A stretch of 64,000 nucleotides of DNA, taken from the NCBI RefSeq assembly GCF_014805625.2, contig NW_023998457.1, positions 1,713,413 to 1,777,412 on the forward strand. Direction: 5' to 3'. Each line of letters opens with the position of its first letter. Position 1 is the first letter of the stretch. Shown here piece by piece: positions 36,371 through 48,545 of the stretch. Source of the stretch: Glossina fuscipes. Its lineage: Eukaryota; Arthropoda; Insecta; Diptera; Glossinidae. The position numbers and the translations under genes are program-made. The notes beneath the pieces were generated by a model. The model did no database searches. It saw nothing but the letters and a program-made list of their open reading frames with translations, and was not told the origin of the DNA.

Positions 36371-37468
36371 AGTTTGCTTCATTTTTTTAGTGAGTGATGG
36401 ATATAAAAGGTTCGGTCATGACCGATGACCGAATATAATTTTCTTACCTGTTCTTCTTCTACTTCAGTTTTAGATGATGTTTTCGTCTAATGCAACCGAA
36501 GTAATCGATCGTCTTCTTTAAAATGCTATTAGATCAAGACATTCCACTTAAAGCTTCAAGGTAGAACTCATAAAAGTTTGAAAATGAATTCTCAACCGAG
36601 ATTGTTCTGATTTTCAATCTTAATATAACAAGAATCCTAAGAAAATACCTGAGGTACGCATGCACGGTAAATACTCATCTCTATTTGGATAAACGGACGA
36701 AAATGACAGAAATGCAGGCAGATAGTCAGAGAAAGCGAATCCATTTCGTTATTTACGCTAATCAAGAATCTAATGACTTGTCGTTGATTCATATTCGATC
36801 TAATCGGTTGTCTAATCTAATACAATGACTTAGGCAGACGTGTATGTATTTCCACCCATCTCCGGACGGAGGGAACTAAATGAGAATATTTATTCCTCAT
36901 TTCATAATTCATTGGAGATCTATCACTATCAACATGAAATTTTTAATTCGTATGTTCATCCATTAACTTTACTGTTAGCCTTAATGTTCCGCATTGTTTG
37001 GACGAAGGTGATCACAAATTTAAAATAGAAAAATCAAATATACATATATACTCATACTCGTCCGATTTGAAAATGATTATGATCTGACTCCACGCATACG
37101 TCTACAATAATCAAAATACAATTATTTGCTGGTGCGCCAACAAATTGGCCAGTGACCAGCAGGGTCAGTCCGAAAGACAATCGAATAATTTCCAATTCTA
37201 GCAGAAGACTTTCTTTTAATGATGCTTATTCGGATTAGTCAATGTTTTAATTGAATCTTTAATTCATTATCCGTGGGAATATATTCAAAGTAATCAACAT
37301 TTATTTTATGCAATAGATCTGCCGGAAAATTCTAGTCGTTCTGATTCCAAAAATTGTACATTCATATTTCTTTCCCTCTTTTTATCACTGAAGATATACA
37401 TGTTGACCTACTAAAGAAACTAAAACGAAAATGAATCGTGTTAGTATAAAGTGAGATGCGGTCATGTC

Positions 37469-37503
37469 TACTGATAGAGTACTGATAGAGTACTGATAGA
37501 GTA
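37469..37503. repeat. 11-bp tandem repeat, three copies
   Basis: TACTGATAGAG is repeated three times without change, directly before the mariner fragment at 37499-37760. Confidence 0.9.
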
Positions 37504-37760
37504 GAGAATGCTATAGCAGCATGTAGAAATTTATTGAAAGCCATTGGTGAAGAGACAATTTCTGACGGAGCGTGCCGAAGGTGGTTCGAAAAATTTCATT
37601 CATGTGAACTTTCTTATAAGGCACATTCTGGGCGACTAGCTTTGATCGACGGCAATATTGTCAAGATCATGTTAAAGTAAAATTCTTTGTTAACAACACG
37701 GCAGGTTATGGAAAGTCTTGATGTAGTACAAAAAACTATTTCAGAATTGTAAAAACGGAC
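37499..37760 (+). mobile_element. Mariner transposase N-terminal fragment
   Basis: The + strand reads NAIAACRNLLKAIGEETISD, GACRRWFEKFHSCELSYK and AHSGRLALIDGNIVKIML, then a stop and TTRQVMESLDVVQKTISEL. This is the pattern of a mariner N-terminus: first helix-turn-helix ending in CRRWFEKF, the SGRP-like linker (SGRL) and the second helix-turn-helix with TTRQ and KTIS. No catalytic domain or inverted repeats follow. It lies directly after an 11-bp tandem repeat (37469-37503). Confidence 0.7.
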
Positions 37761-38369
37761 CGAATTTTCCGATAGATCAATTATACTATACTTTTATGAT
37801 ATAATAATATATTCAACGAACGAGAATATAACATAGAAGACGACATTAAATGACAATGTTAGATGCAGCAAAGTTTCATATTCGCACTTTATCATACATA
37901 AGCGTAAATTAGTTTAGTTTGACTTTTTTTTTTGAAATTTCCGCGATAGTTTACTTTAGTTTGCTCTCATACACAAGTTGCAGACTGTGCAAACTCCAGG
38001 TGTTTTATAACTTCAAGTTTTTGATTAATAGTTAAATTAATTCTATTCAGTTTTCATATCATCCTTATGAAGAGTTGCGAATTTTCATTGCTCTAGTAAT
38101 TACTATTACGTAAACTTAGTTACTCTCTCTTTTCCTCTGCAGCACTCCGCCAGCACTGCCGAAGTAATATCGTAAAGATTTAATCAATAATTTTTCAAAT
38201 TGCATATGAGTTTAAATCATTAAATTATTTGTATATGTCTTCTAAAAATACTCGCATCACACCTTCTCGTTTATTCATTTCATTCGTCGTATGCGGTTTA
38301 ATCAAAAAATTCTTGAACATTTTTCATTTTTTTAAAAATTTCTTTAGATCATTTTCATTATTGCTCTTC

Positions 38370-39130
38370 CAAAGTATACTCTTTTTATACCCACCACTGT
38401 AAGATGCGGGCATAGTCATTTTCTTTTTTTCCCGAAAGGGACCTTCAGAGACTCTATAAAGTACATATATTCTTGGTCAGCGTGAAATTCAGAATTGATT
38501 TAGCCATGTCTATCCGTCTGTATGGTGTTGTTGTTGGCACTCTCTTGGTCGCAAAAATATCGATTTCAAATTTAGTAGAAACAACTGAAAGTTTCTGCAC
38601 GCAAGTTGATATTGAAAATGGGCCGAATTGGTCAGAGCAGAAGCACGCAATGGGGAGTAAGCTGAACGCAACTCAGTTTTTTTTACACAAAAATTTTTGG
38701 ATTTTTGCTCGTTGCTCGGAAATTATTAAAGTTAGAAGGCTGGAATTTTCCATACATTTACTTTACGAAACAGTGTACTCTTGACGTCCAAAAACGGAAT
38801 CAATCGACCATGCCAGCACAAAGATATGAAGGTATTTATATTTAATTTTTTTCAGTTTTTAGAAGTTTCATGTTCATTTATTATAAAGCCAACAAGACCG
38901 AACGTTTAAAAATATTTTGTGAACTCCGCAAATGAAGATATATTATTTGTCTAAAAATCGGTTGATTTTAAAATGGTTTTGGTAGATACCGCGATTAATT
39001 TTTTCTTAATATTACCAGTGATATGGTTATCAAGTAAAAGAACTTGAAGAGCAGTAGAATTTGAAAAGCATAGTGGTAGGTATGCGAGATTCGGCTCCGC
39101 CGAATATAAATTTTTTACTTGTTTATTGTT
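38370..39130 (-). repeat. Dispersed repeat family B, long copy (pair of 47870-48545)
   Basis: On the + strand it runs from TTTATACCCACCACTG to TTTTTTACTTGTTTATTG. It is clearly related, along its whole length and in the opposite orientation, to 47870-48545. The 103-codon open frame at 38473-38784 and the 117-codon frame at 48106-48459 share peptide text (such as NGPNWSEQK and ATQFFLHKNFWIFAR) because the DNA is shared. The terminal AACAAGTAAAAAA suggests a defined insertion end. Confidence 0.75.
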
Positions 39131-39584
39131 GTTTGGCTTTGTAGCTTTATTATGAAATCCCATTGGTATGTGACGCCAAGAAAGCTAATCACTGAAAACT
39201 GCCGCAAGCTTGGCCGCCTTACTTTAACGCCACACTTGCGTAGCCTTCATAGTTTTTCGTAACGTAGCTTTGGTCCGAAAAGATATTATTTTCCAAAAAT
39301 AACGACTTGATCCGGAAAATGTGCCAGAATTGAGCATTCAATATCATGACTATCGTGTGTCACTATTCTATCCTGAAGTCAGAGTTAACAGAAGAACTCC
39401 TTTGCCTTTAGGGGCAATCTACAAATCAAACTATTTTTCTCTTCGTAGCAGACAAGACGGTGCTCACGCAGACTATGAGTCGCTGATTAAGCAAAGGATT
39501 AATGGCCGGAAGCTATGCTTGTATCTGATAAATGTACATCAGGTTTGGATGTTTATGATAAACAAGTCAGATCTTAATGCATTA

Positions 39585-40330
39585 AATGAATTGATCAATC
39601 ATTTATACATTTGATAAATACATTCAATAGTGATATATCTCATAAATTCATCAGAGATTGAGATATTTCATATATACAACAGATGTTAATACATTTGGTC
39701 AATGAATCATACATTTGGTTGATGTATGTAATGAATACATCTTATGCATACCTTAGGCACTGTAAATTGATGTATTCCATGAACACATAAAAGAACAATA
39801 TTTTTAATGAATACATCCAAACGCATTAGACATCGATTAAATATGCCACCGGAGGCATTTCATAAATGCGTTAAACATTAATGTGTTAGTGCCAGATATG
39901 TATATGTGTCTGACAACCACAACAAAGATTAAGAGATCACGTTAACATGCTAGACATTGAGGTATTAGATAAATTCTTCATAGATTGATGTAATCTATGA
40001 ATATATAAATTATTAATACTTTTAATGAATATGTCAGATACTTCTCATCGGAAATATCTTATTACTGCATTACACATCAATGTATTTGATGTATATATCA
40101 AGCAATAATGGATATGATAACACTACATCTTCGTGGATGAATGTGCTCAATGAATACATAAAACGTTTAGGCACTTACATATCTAATAAAATAAGTTGAT
40201 CAGATATTTGATGGACATATAATCAGTGGGATCTCGTAAATTCACTAGACCTCAATTTTATAAACACACCAAAGAGTGATGTATCTGATATTTATATCGA
40301 AGAGATATCTCAGTATAGAGTAACATATCG
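39585..40330. repeat. Degenerate satellite-like array of a 27-28 bp unit
   Basis: The segment is filled with variants of a partly palindromic unit: GACATTGATGTATTTGATGA followed by ATACATCA. Examples are TGATGTATGTAATGAATACA, CATCAATGTATTTGATGTAT, AGACATTGAGGTATTAGATA and GATTGATGTAATCTATGAAT. Units are diverged and sometimes inverted because GATGTAT and ATACATC are complementary. Confidence 0.65.
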
Positions 40331-41489
40331 CAGCCCAGCTCTCTTAGTGTCTTCCTTGCCAATTCTTTCGGTACACAACGGAGCGCTACCTTACTTGAAA
40401 CCATCTTATCTGCGTTTGACGTCGTTTCTTAATTCTCAAATTATTTGACTCCATCATCATCACCATTATGTTTTCATCATTATGTTTTTCATCATTTCTA
40501 TAAACATAACGCAAGAGTTTCCTCCCTCAAAATAGCTAATGACATTAAGAGTTGCTCTGGTTTCATGTGTAGTCCTTTTTAATTTCGATTATCAAGCATA
40601 TTATGTCCACTTGTCATTACCGAAAGCAATCTAAGGCAAAGTAATACTTTCCGCGCATAACTACATAGTTTGGTAAATTCAAAGCCTAAAATAATTAGGT
40701 TTGGGAAATTTTGGTCGGATTGTAGATACCATGCACCTATCACAAAAGTCTAAAGTGATTTGACGCAAATATGCCACACACAGAGCCAATGTCAGAGAGT
40801 TCTGCATTGAAAATGCTTTAACATGTTCCTTGCACGTGTGCCGTTTTCAGTACAAGCTAAGTTGCATGTCAAGCACACTTTTTTTAAATTGAAATATTAA
40901 TATTTAAGAATTAATTGTTGATAACATTTTATTTTATGCGATGTATAGAGAACGGTAAACGCGGCTACAAAAAAAAACGATATCTTCTGTCATAAACGCA
41001 CAATGAATTTACAAAGTTTTTGTCGCGCAAAACTGACTTTTACTCATAAGCAGCTTAGCAAGTCATATGTTAAAATTAATGCAAGCTAATCAATATCCAC
41101 CTGATACGGTATCTACATGTCATTGTTGCTCTCCAGCTGCTGCTGTTTTTAATTATCCGTTATCAATTATTCGTAGATAATTTGCATTAAAGAGCATTAA
41201 AATATGTATATTAACCAAAAATTGAGTCGTTTCACTTAAACATTAGCCTCCGGCCTGAAGGCATAAATAATTTAGCTGCTATCGGCATATTCATATTAGT
41301 AATTGTTAGTTAACGGTTTGCTTTAAATCGCTAACCATTTATTATGGCGGATTAATTAATAATGGCCTTACGTGTCACAATGTTAGTCAGTGTATTAGAC
41401 AAATTACTGCAGTTGCAAGGCGACGTTTTAATGCTAAAAAAAAAAAAGGAAAAATATAAAAAATGAAGCAAAAAAAATTGCATCAGGTG

Positions 41490-41490
<1 letters not shown>

Positions 41491-41524
<34 letters not shown>
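41491..41524. repeat. (TA)n microsatellite
   Basis: A run of about 15 TA units. It generates a YIYIYI-type - strand frame that is not a gene. Confidence 0.95.
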
Positions 41525-41525
<1 letters not shown>

Positions 41526-42120
41526 ATATACATCGTAGTGGTTATGCATATATATGTACGTATATGTATAATGACCTGGTTTGTTTGTTATTCTCATAAT
41601 CGTAGAATATGAAATGATTAAAATTCAGTTACGAGAGAAAGTCAACGATGACGTTTCACATAATCATTCTTATATTCTACTACTACTGTATCTGCTACCT
41701 AAGAACAGTGACATATTTATCAATGTTAATAATGATAATTAGTATGTCATTCAAGGTGAGTACTATCTTACTTACTTAAATGCGAGTGTAACCATGTGTA
41801 TGGGTATATATGTGTGTGTCGGTAGGTATATGTATGTCTATTTATTCCTAACTTAAACAGATAAGTAAATCGCTGAGTAGACACAAAGAAGGAAACCAAA
41901 CTAATTAATTAAGTACTTCATCGTGAAAGATCGTAAAGTAGTAAACGATAAGATATATATATATATATAAATAAAAGAAAAATAAAAACAAATGTATATA
42001 GACAAGTACCCTTTATACACCTATCTATAAACAAATATATATATATATGTGAGTACAGTGTACATGTACCAATGAATATGTGATGATGTATCTCGTGTGG
42101 TTTTCATTATACCATATGCA

Positions 42121-42130
42121 CATATATATA

Positions 42131-42168
<38 letters not shown>
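42121..42168. repeat. (TA)n microsatellite
   Basis: A long TA run broken once by TGCA. The three overlapping open frames of 65-99 codons on both strands are by-products. Confidence 0.95.
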
Positions 42169-42170
<2 letters not shown>

Positions 42171-43194
42171 ATAAACTAACCCCGAACAACAATACCAACA
42201 TAAACAACAGATATGCATTTAAGTGTATTGTATTACGACTTTTCACCAGTTTTGTTGGACTAGATAACCTAAAGAGAATAATGCATAGCTCGGTTATGAG
42301 TTTTTGTTTGCTTGCTTTTCGCAATAAAAAAAAAAAAAAAAAAAAAAAAGGAAGAAAAATTATCTAACAATGCCTTGTTTGTATAGATGTTGATGTCGGG
42401 AATGCATATGACTATGCTATGATAATGATGATAATGACACCAACAACTGCAATAATATCACTGTGTAATGTAAGCTAACAGAATAATGCTAATGACAATA
42501 TACAGCAAAGTCACAGATATTATAAACCTAGTTGATGTACATATATATAATCGTGTGTATGTGTGTATGTGATTGTGCATTTATGGCGGTTTTCATAAAC
42601 AAAAGTATTTAAAATTTCAAATTCAACATTTTGAAGGCCTTCGCTACTATGCAAATTTTTTTTTTTTTTTTTTTTTAAGTTCAAAGTTAATTTTTTTGCT
42701 TTTTTTTATGCATTCAATTTAAATTCATTTTTTACGCCCATGCATTGGTTGAACATTAAACTTAGTGGTATTAAGTGAAAGTGTAAGGTACAATTTATAC
42801 GTATAAGACGAAAGCCTAATAGAATTAAGTAAAGCTGTTCATCTTCTTTTTAATTTCTTTTTTCTTTCGGATCCTCCTTCTAAATTGTTACTTCGACTCA
42901 GCGACAATTAACAAAAATCCGTTTTTATCATAGAGGAAATTAAAGAGATTACAAGGAGTTTAAATGCTAGATCAAGGGCGATACATGATAGATGGTACAT
43001 GAATTAAAAAGTTACCCGAAGAAGAAAGTTTGCTATAAGTACTTCAATGAAGGCAGCAATGATATCCAATAATATATATTCAAGCAGCTAAACGAGGTGA
43101 AGATTTGCCCTTAAAAACAATAGTCAAACTTTTACATATCACAAAACAATCAGGATCGGATGATGCGCGAAACGCCATTTAAGAAGTCACCAGA

Positions 43195-43630
43195 AGTAGA
43201 AAGTGTGCCAATCTACATCATCGCCCATGGAATAGGCGTTCAAATTCTTTTACCTTCGCCTGGTATAGTTTATGAGTAAAGTAATGAAAAAAAAATAGTT
43301 TTTTATTCGTTTTGAAAAACAGAGGTGTGCTTAGTTTACGTTGCAGTGTGGGTGCGTCCTTCGAACGATTTAACCCATTTTCAAAACCGAGCTCGCTTGC
43401 TAATGCTTCCAATGTTTCTGCCAAGTTTGAAATCGATAGCGATATTTTTGTGGCCAGGAAAATGTTTTCAGCAGGCATTACCCAGATGGAAGGACGGACA
43501 GACGGACACGCTTAAATCGATTTGCAATTTATCCGATTTCCAATGCTTTCTTCTGGGCGTGGCAGCCGCTTTAACAAAATGAGTACACCCCTCATCCTTC
43601 GGTGATGGGTATAGCAACAACAAGTAAAAA
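43195..43630 (+). repeat. Dispersed repeat family B, copy
   Basis: It runs CATCGCCCATGGAATAGGCG, AGTTTATGAGTAAAG, ATGTTTCTGCCAAGTTTG, GGACGGACAGACGGACACGC, TTAAATCGATTTGCAATTT, and CCCTCATCCTTCGGTGATGG to AACAACAAGTAAAAA. It parallels 5690-6090 almost block for block. Three overlapping open frames of 67-86 codons are by-products. Confidence 0.7.
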
Positions 43631-43704
43631 GACTCTAATGGGTCATGGACCTTTAAATACGCAGTACGATCCCATGATTAGCTATATAATGACAGTGTTA
43701 AAAT

Positions 43705-43985
43705 AAGACGTTATATGGGAAGTGGTTGAAAAGTGGTCCGATATGAATATATAAATATTTAATAGCTTTCGCTCTTGGGCTAAAACACGTAAGCATACTA
43801 AATTTCATCAAATTAGTTGCAAAGAAAGCGGCTTGTAGGCTGAACAGAAGAGAACAAGACGGACAGACGGACAGACAAGCATAAATAGATTCTGAATCGA
43901 TCATAATAGTAAAAGGTGGGTTTACCTCAAGTCATGCAAGGTCTTGCATACACTCACATAAACTTAATATATAATTATATCACAG
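43705..43985 (-). repeat. Dispersed repeat family A, copy
   Basis: On the + strand it has GTTATATGGGAAGTGGTTGA, GGTCCGATATGAATATATAA, TTTCGCTCTTGGGCTAAAAC, GACGGACAGACGGACAGACA, and AAAGGTGGGTTTACCTCAAG. It lies about 75 bp after a family B copy. Confidence 0.65.
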
Positions 43986-44653
43986 AGGTGTGTATGTATA
44001 ACAAAGGGTGTAATTACGCATTATATGGTGCCTATGATAGTTGAACACAAGTTAAATATTAAGTGTTAACATTGTTTTTTTTCCACCAAACCAATTATTT
44101 GTTCGCGTTGCTCCTTAAAAGTAAATTAATGCGATATATTTCGTGTAAAATGCTTGCAATATGTATTGAGAAATTCGTGCAACTTTCGAGCGTTATCTTT
44201 TGAAAAGCTATTAAAATAAAGCAAAAGGAAAAGAAAGGTAAAAAGAAAAAATCTACGTGATAGTTATAAACCTATCATCATAAATATAAGATTAGCACAT
44301 TAAAGACATAAGACTTTTTGAAATTGATTTCTCATGTTCAGACACAATCAGTTGGCAACGAATCACGTGCAGACAATGAAACTTGATAATTGAACATGCA
44401 CACCTCTCTAAGATATGCTGACCAGCATTCGCGTTTTGGTTTCTATTTTTCAATAGGTCGGTAGAGAGGGAGAGACAGTGAGAGAGAGAGAGAGAGTGCG
44501 AAATAAAAAGAGAAAATTTAACAAATCCTGAATTCGAGCCAAATAAAGGAAAAAAAAAAAAATAGTAAACAAAAATCAATCCTCCTCTAGCTTTTGGCAG
44601 CTACAGACGCGCAAACGAATTAAATTAAGTGGCGATAAATTTTAATTTTTAAG

Positions 44654-44776
44654 ACTTGACTTTCTTGGCACATAATCCTAATAATTGCGGCAGTAAAGAA
44701 TCTGATATGCACTCATTTCTGTTACCCCGTGAGATAATCGTTCAGAAGAATCGTCATTCCAGCGAAGACGTGGGAG
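44654..44776 (+). CDS. Possible coding exon of an unidentified gene
   Basis: The frame is open from an AAG acceptor-like site at 44651-44653 to a strong donor G|GTAAGT at 44777. It reads DLTFLAHNPNNCGSKESD and then, from ATG 44707, MHSFLLPREIIVQKNRHSSE followed by DVGG. The sequence is less AT-rich and has balanced codon use compared with its surroundings. It could be an internal exon, or a first coding exon starting at the ATG. It ends in phase 1. I found no clear partner exon downstream in the window and do not recognise the peptide. The weak acceptor keeps confidence low. Confidence 0.38.
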
Positions 44777-45234
44777 GTAAGTACAACTACAATTGCCTGC
44801 CGCATATTGTAAGTGATTAGCTATTCTATATCGATAAGTAGGTAATTGTTAAGTAAATGACATGATTTGAACTCTTTAAGAAATAAAATATATTTAAAAA
44901 AGAATACAAATTTTCAAGTAAATGTTTTTGGCATCATTTTTGCCTTTACAAGAATAACTTTATGCATATGGACTACTATAACGATTTTAATTTGCAAGCC
45001 TTGATTACATGTCCAGGTGCGTACGCAGAGAGTCAAATAATATTCAAACGTCAAATATTCAGTAAGATGAAGCGATTTTTATCAAGTACATCATTACTCT
45101 TTATACCCTACACAACTTTGTTTTTCAATCTAGTTTGGTTTTCTACATAAACGCCTTCGAAGTTTTGCGCAAAATAGAACCGACTCATGCTCTTGGAGGA
45201 CTAAGCTACTTATCACTTAAATTCTTTTAGATAG

Positions 45235-45790
45235 TTGGGAACAAGTGGGCTTTCTTACTCTTCACACCACTTGGAGTGTAAGGGTACATAAAATTTGTGT
45301 CGATGTATGCAACACGCATGAGGAGTTGAACTAGACCTATCGTCTATTATATTGAGCTCTGCTTGTCTGTCCGACTGTCCGTCTTGTGTTTAGCCTACAG
45401 GCCACAATTTTTGAAGATTTGACAAGTTGATGAAGATTTTTTTGTATTAATTTTTTTTTTTTTACTATGACCAATCACTGAGGGTATTTCCCTTGTTGAA
45501 ATAACAAGGTGACTATCAGAAAGAAGATGGGAAGGATAAAGAAATAGGAAGGTTGTGACGTGGGTATGCATTCTTATGCTTTTACCATCTGATAGTTAAC
45601 TACTAAAGAGCTACGGCCAAAGAACATAGAGAACCCGCGAAGACTGGCTTGATAGATGCCATTCTTCCCTACTTGGCCACTCAGGCAGATTCGGTAAATT
45701 CACATGTTTTGGCCCAAACACGAACTCTATTAAAAATGGTTCAGATCGGTTCACTTCTTTGATTCATCTTTAAAAAGTCGGCATGTGAAC
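45235..45790 (+). repeat. Dispersed repeat family A, copy interrupted by a SINE
   Basis: The left half (45235-45440) has GCTCTGCTTGTCTGTCCGAC, TAGCCTACAGGCCACAATTT and AGTTGATGAAGATT. The right half (45690-45790) has GGTAAATTCACATGTTTTGG, CCCAAACACGAACTCTATTA and AAAATGGTTCAGATCGGTTC. The two halves are continuous in other copies. Confidence 0.65.
45445..45688 (-). mobile_element. Probable tRNA-derived SINE inserted in a family A repeat
   Basis: On the - strand there is a head with GAGTGGCCAAGTAGGGAAG (A-box-like) and CGCGGGTTC (B-box-like), then a body, then about 14 A (T run near 45450-45463 on the + strand). A family A repeat is cut in two around it: its left half ends GATGAAGATT near 45440 and its right half resumes GATTCGGTAAATTCAC near 45687. 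A short shared AGATT at the two edges may be the target duplication. The body has a TCTT-rich stretch resembling the SINE at 60896-61108. Confidence 0.55.
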
Positions 45791-46475
45791 GACTATATGA
45801 AGCGAAGTTTTTACATATATTCTTTTATGTTCCGCCAGCTGTTTAGGGAATTTTTCCCTATATGTACAAGTATTAGTATGGTGGAGGGGAATTGTAGGTT
45901 ATGAGAACAAAAATCATTCCTCATTTGAATCTCATATACAAAATCGGCTTAGAATAAGTATCACATAACAACCACGATTGCGTTTTCAGTAGTAAGCAGT
46001 ACAAAGAGAGCAGACAATAGAATGCAGCTGTTATTCGAACTCGGGTAGTTGTCGATTGCAAATGGGGAGAGAGCAAGCCCGTCTGAGCTTATGCTCTAGT
46101 TTGAGGTTAAGGAAGAATTTTGTCTGCTTGTTCTTCTGGAATCGGTCACTAGATAACGATATAAGTGCTAGTTCTCAATTCCCGGGGAAACCCTTATAAG
46201 AGCCGCAAGTCCCGATATTAAGTACTTTGGGGATAAATTAGTAATTAAACGGACCTGAATTAAGGATAAGTGAAACTTTGTGAAATAAACAAAAACGATC
46301 CAATTGCAAGGCAATCAATGAATCGTTACACATGATAAAGTCATAGATATATATCGGAAACACATAAGCGAATTGCTTTTCTCTCTAAGCGTTAAGCGCT
46401 AACCTCAGTACCACTCAAGCAATCATGGGAGAATTCGGTGGTATACCGGAGAGCATTGACTGACAAATTTGCTTC

Positions 46476-46670
46476 CTTCAAGGTGAACGCGGACGAACAA
46501 CTTTTACTTCGTAGGGAATTTGTTGTGAAATATTTTTCCGAATCCGCAGTAATTTTTTCCAACTCATTAGAGAAATGTGTTGTCTAACGTTATCTTGTAG
46601 GAAAAGTAGGCATTCCCTACTCATTGTCTTAATTCGCATGGAATTCTTTCTTACAGATACAAACAATAGA
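46476..46670 (-). mobile_element. Mariner transposase fragment
   Basis: On the - strand the frame encodes ECLLFLQDNVRQHISLMSWK followed by KLLRIRK. This aligns with the HQDNARPHTSL block of mauritiana-type mariner transposase, holding the second catalytic Asp. Neither the third Asp motif nor inverted repeats are visible, so this is a short relic of about 200 bp. It resembles the same block at 50009-50191. Confidence 0.65.
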
Positions 46671-47162
46671 ATATAAGTCCAAAGATATTACGTAACCAGG
46701 CGCTTAGCTTTCCGTTGCTACTTTAAGGACTTAGTATATAAATAAATGACATTTTTGTCATTAAATGGTTTTATTAGTATAAAGACTCTTATCCCTGAGC
46801 ATCCATATATTTGCGACAAGAATTCATTCATACTTTCATTTAGATAGTTAAGGAAAAAATTTCATTTCATTTCATTCTATCAACAATACCCACATTTAAT
46901 TATCATAAATTGCTATGTCCTTCATATGCATATATGTATTGTATTTGTGTCTGTCTATACGTTAAATGTGACTGAGAAAACCCAACAAATATAACTGCAG
47001 TAGATAGCAGTTATACTACTATTACTATATGTTATATATGCTCTGCATAGTCGCCCTCTTTTAGAAAAATTAACGCTAAAGAATGAGTTGAAAGCGTTGA
47101 CAATATATATTGAAATATTTTGTCGACGATGTGAACGCTTCACTCACTTCAGTCATTTATTC

Positions 47163-47197
<35 letters not shown>

Positions 47198-47869
47198 TTA
47201 AAAAACATTTATACACATCCGTTTTTCGTTATCACAACAGCCGTTCTTTCGCTGCAGCGATTTGTTATTGTCTATAGATACTGTATGCGGGATTTCCATT
47301 AGTATTTATTTGCAATTTACTTGAATTAATTGCTCTGAATCTGTTTCGGTTTTATAGCATTCGCTAAAAATTTGTCTTGTTCCAGTCACATATGAACAAA
47401 TTGAACAAATTGATGTAGTTCTTCAAATTTGAAGAGCTTCAAATAAATGGAGAGCTTACATTTACATGAAGTTCAAATTACTTTCTTTTGCTGATGAATT
47501 GTAACTACATGACAGAAATTCTCGTAGATTAACAAAAAAAAAAAAATAAATAAATAAAAAACAATAATGAGTGTATAAAAAGATTTCTATTACTTACAAA
47601 TTGTTCTTTTCACATTTCATTAATACATTTTTGAAAAGTTTCAGTATGCGGCAGCGATTCAAATCAAATCGAATTCTATTAACAACAATTGGAAAATTCT
47701 TGTACCTTAAGTCAAGTGGGAGATGGTCCATCATTGCATTTAATACAATTATTCGTATAACGACTTTTAAAACGAGCGCTTTATAAGGAGCGGAATTATT
47801 TGTCGAGTTTCTCTAATTTTAAACGGGACCGTAGAGCTATCGCCTTGAGCATTCTTAAGATATCAAAAA

Positions 47870-48545
47870 AAAAAAAAAAACAAGTAAAAAAGTTATAGTC
47901 GGTGTGGGCCGAATTTCGCATACCCACCAATATGCTTTTTGCATTCTACTCTCCAAGTTCTTTTACTTGATACCTATGTCGCTGGTATTATTAAGTAAAA
48001 ATTAATCGCGTTGTCTACGATATTCATTCTAAAACTAGCCCATTTTAGACAGATAATATATCTTCATTTGAGGAGTGCACAAAATTATTTTAAACGTTCG
48101 ATAAATTAACATGAAACCTCAAAAAACTGAAAAAAAATTAAATTTAAATACCTTCGTACCTTTGTGCAGGCATGGCCGACTGATTTCATTTTTGGACCTG
48201 AAGAGTACACTGTTTCGTAAAGTAAATGTATGGAAAGTTCTAGCCTTCTAACTTTAATAATTTTTGAGTAACGAGCAAAAATCCAAAAATTTTTGTGTAA
48301 AAAAAACTGAGTTGCGTTCAGCTTACTCTCCATTGCGCGCTTTTGCTCTGACCAATTCGGCCCATTTCCAATAACAACCTGCGTGCAGAAACTTTCAATG
48401 TCTCTACTAAATTTGAAATCGATATTTTTGCGACTAAGAGAGTGCCAATAACATAGCACACAGACGGACGGATATGGCTAAATGATATTAGAATTTCACG
48501 CTGAAAAAAAACAAAATGAGTGGTGGATATAAAAAAAAACACAAA
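47870..48545 (+). repeat. Dispersed repeat family B, long copy
   Basis: It begins AACAAGTAAAAAAGTTATAG directly after a run of A, and ends AATGAGTGGTGGATATAAAA. Compared with 38370-39130 it is inverted and differs by scattered substitutions and short indels, including loss of a segment before the end. Both copies contain a CAGACGGACGGATATGGC-type motif shared with the wider family. Confidence 0.75.

Larger units (their letters stand above)
40331..43194. other. Non-genic stretch with microsatellites
   Basis: It holds two (TA)n tracts, an A run (42326-42349), and T runs near 42660. CATCATCATCA-type words lie at 40453-40500. Open frames here are low-complexity by-products. Confidence 0.55.

Noticed and set aside
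35889..36371. A 160-residue protein
   Set aside because: It overlaps family B and family A repeat segments and has no recognisable domain.
42021..42367. Small membrane proteins with IYIYIY runs
   Set aside because: These come from the (TA)n tract, read on both strands.
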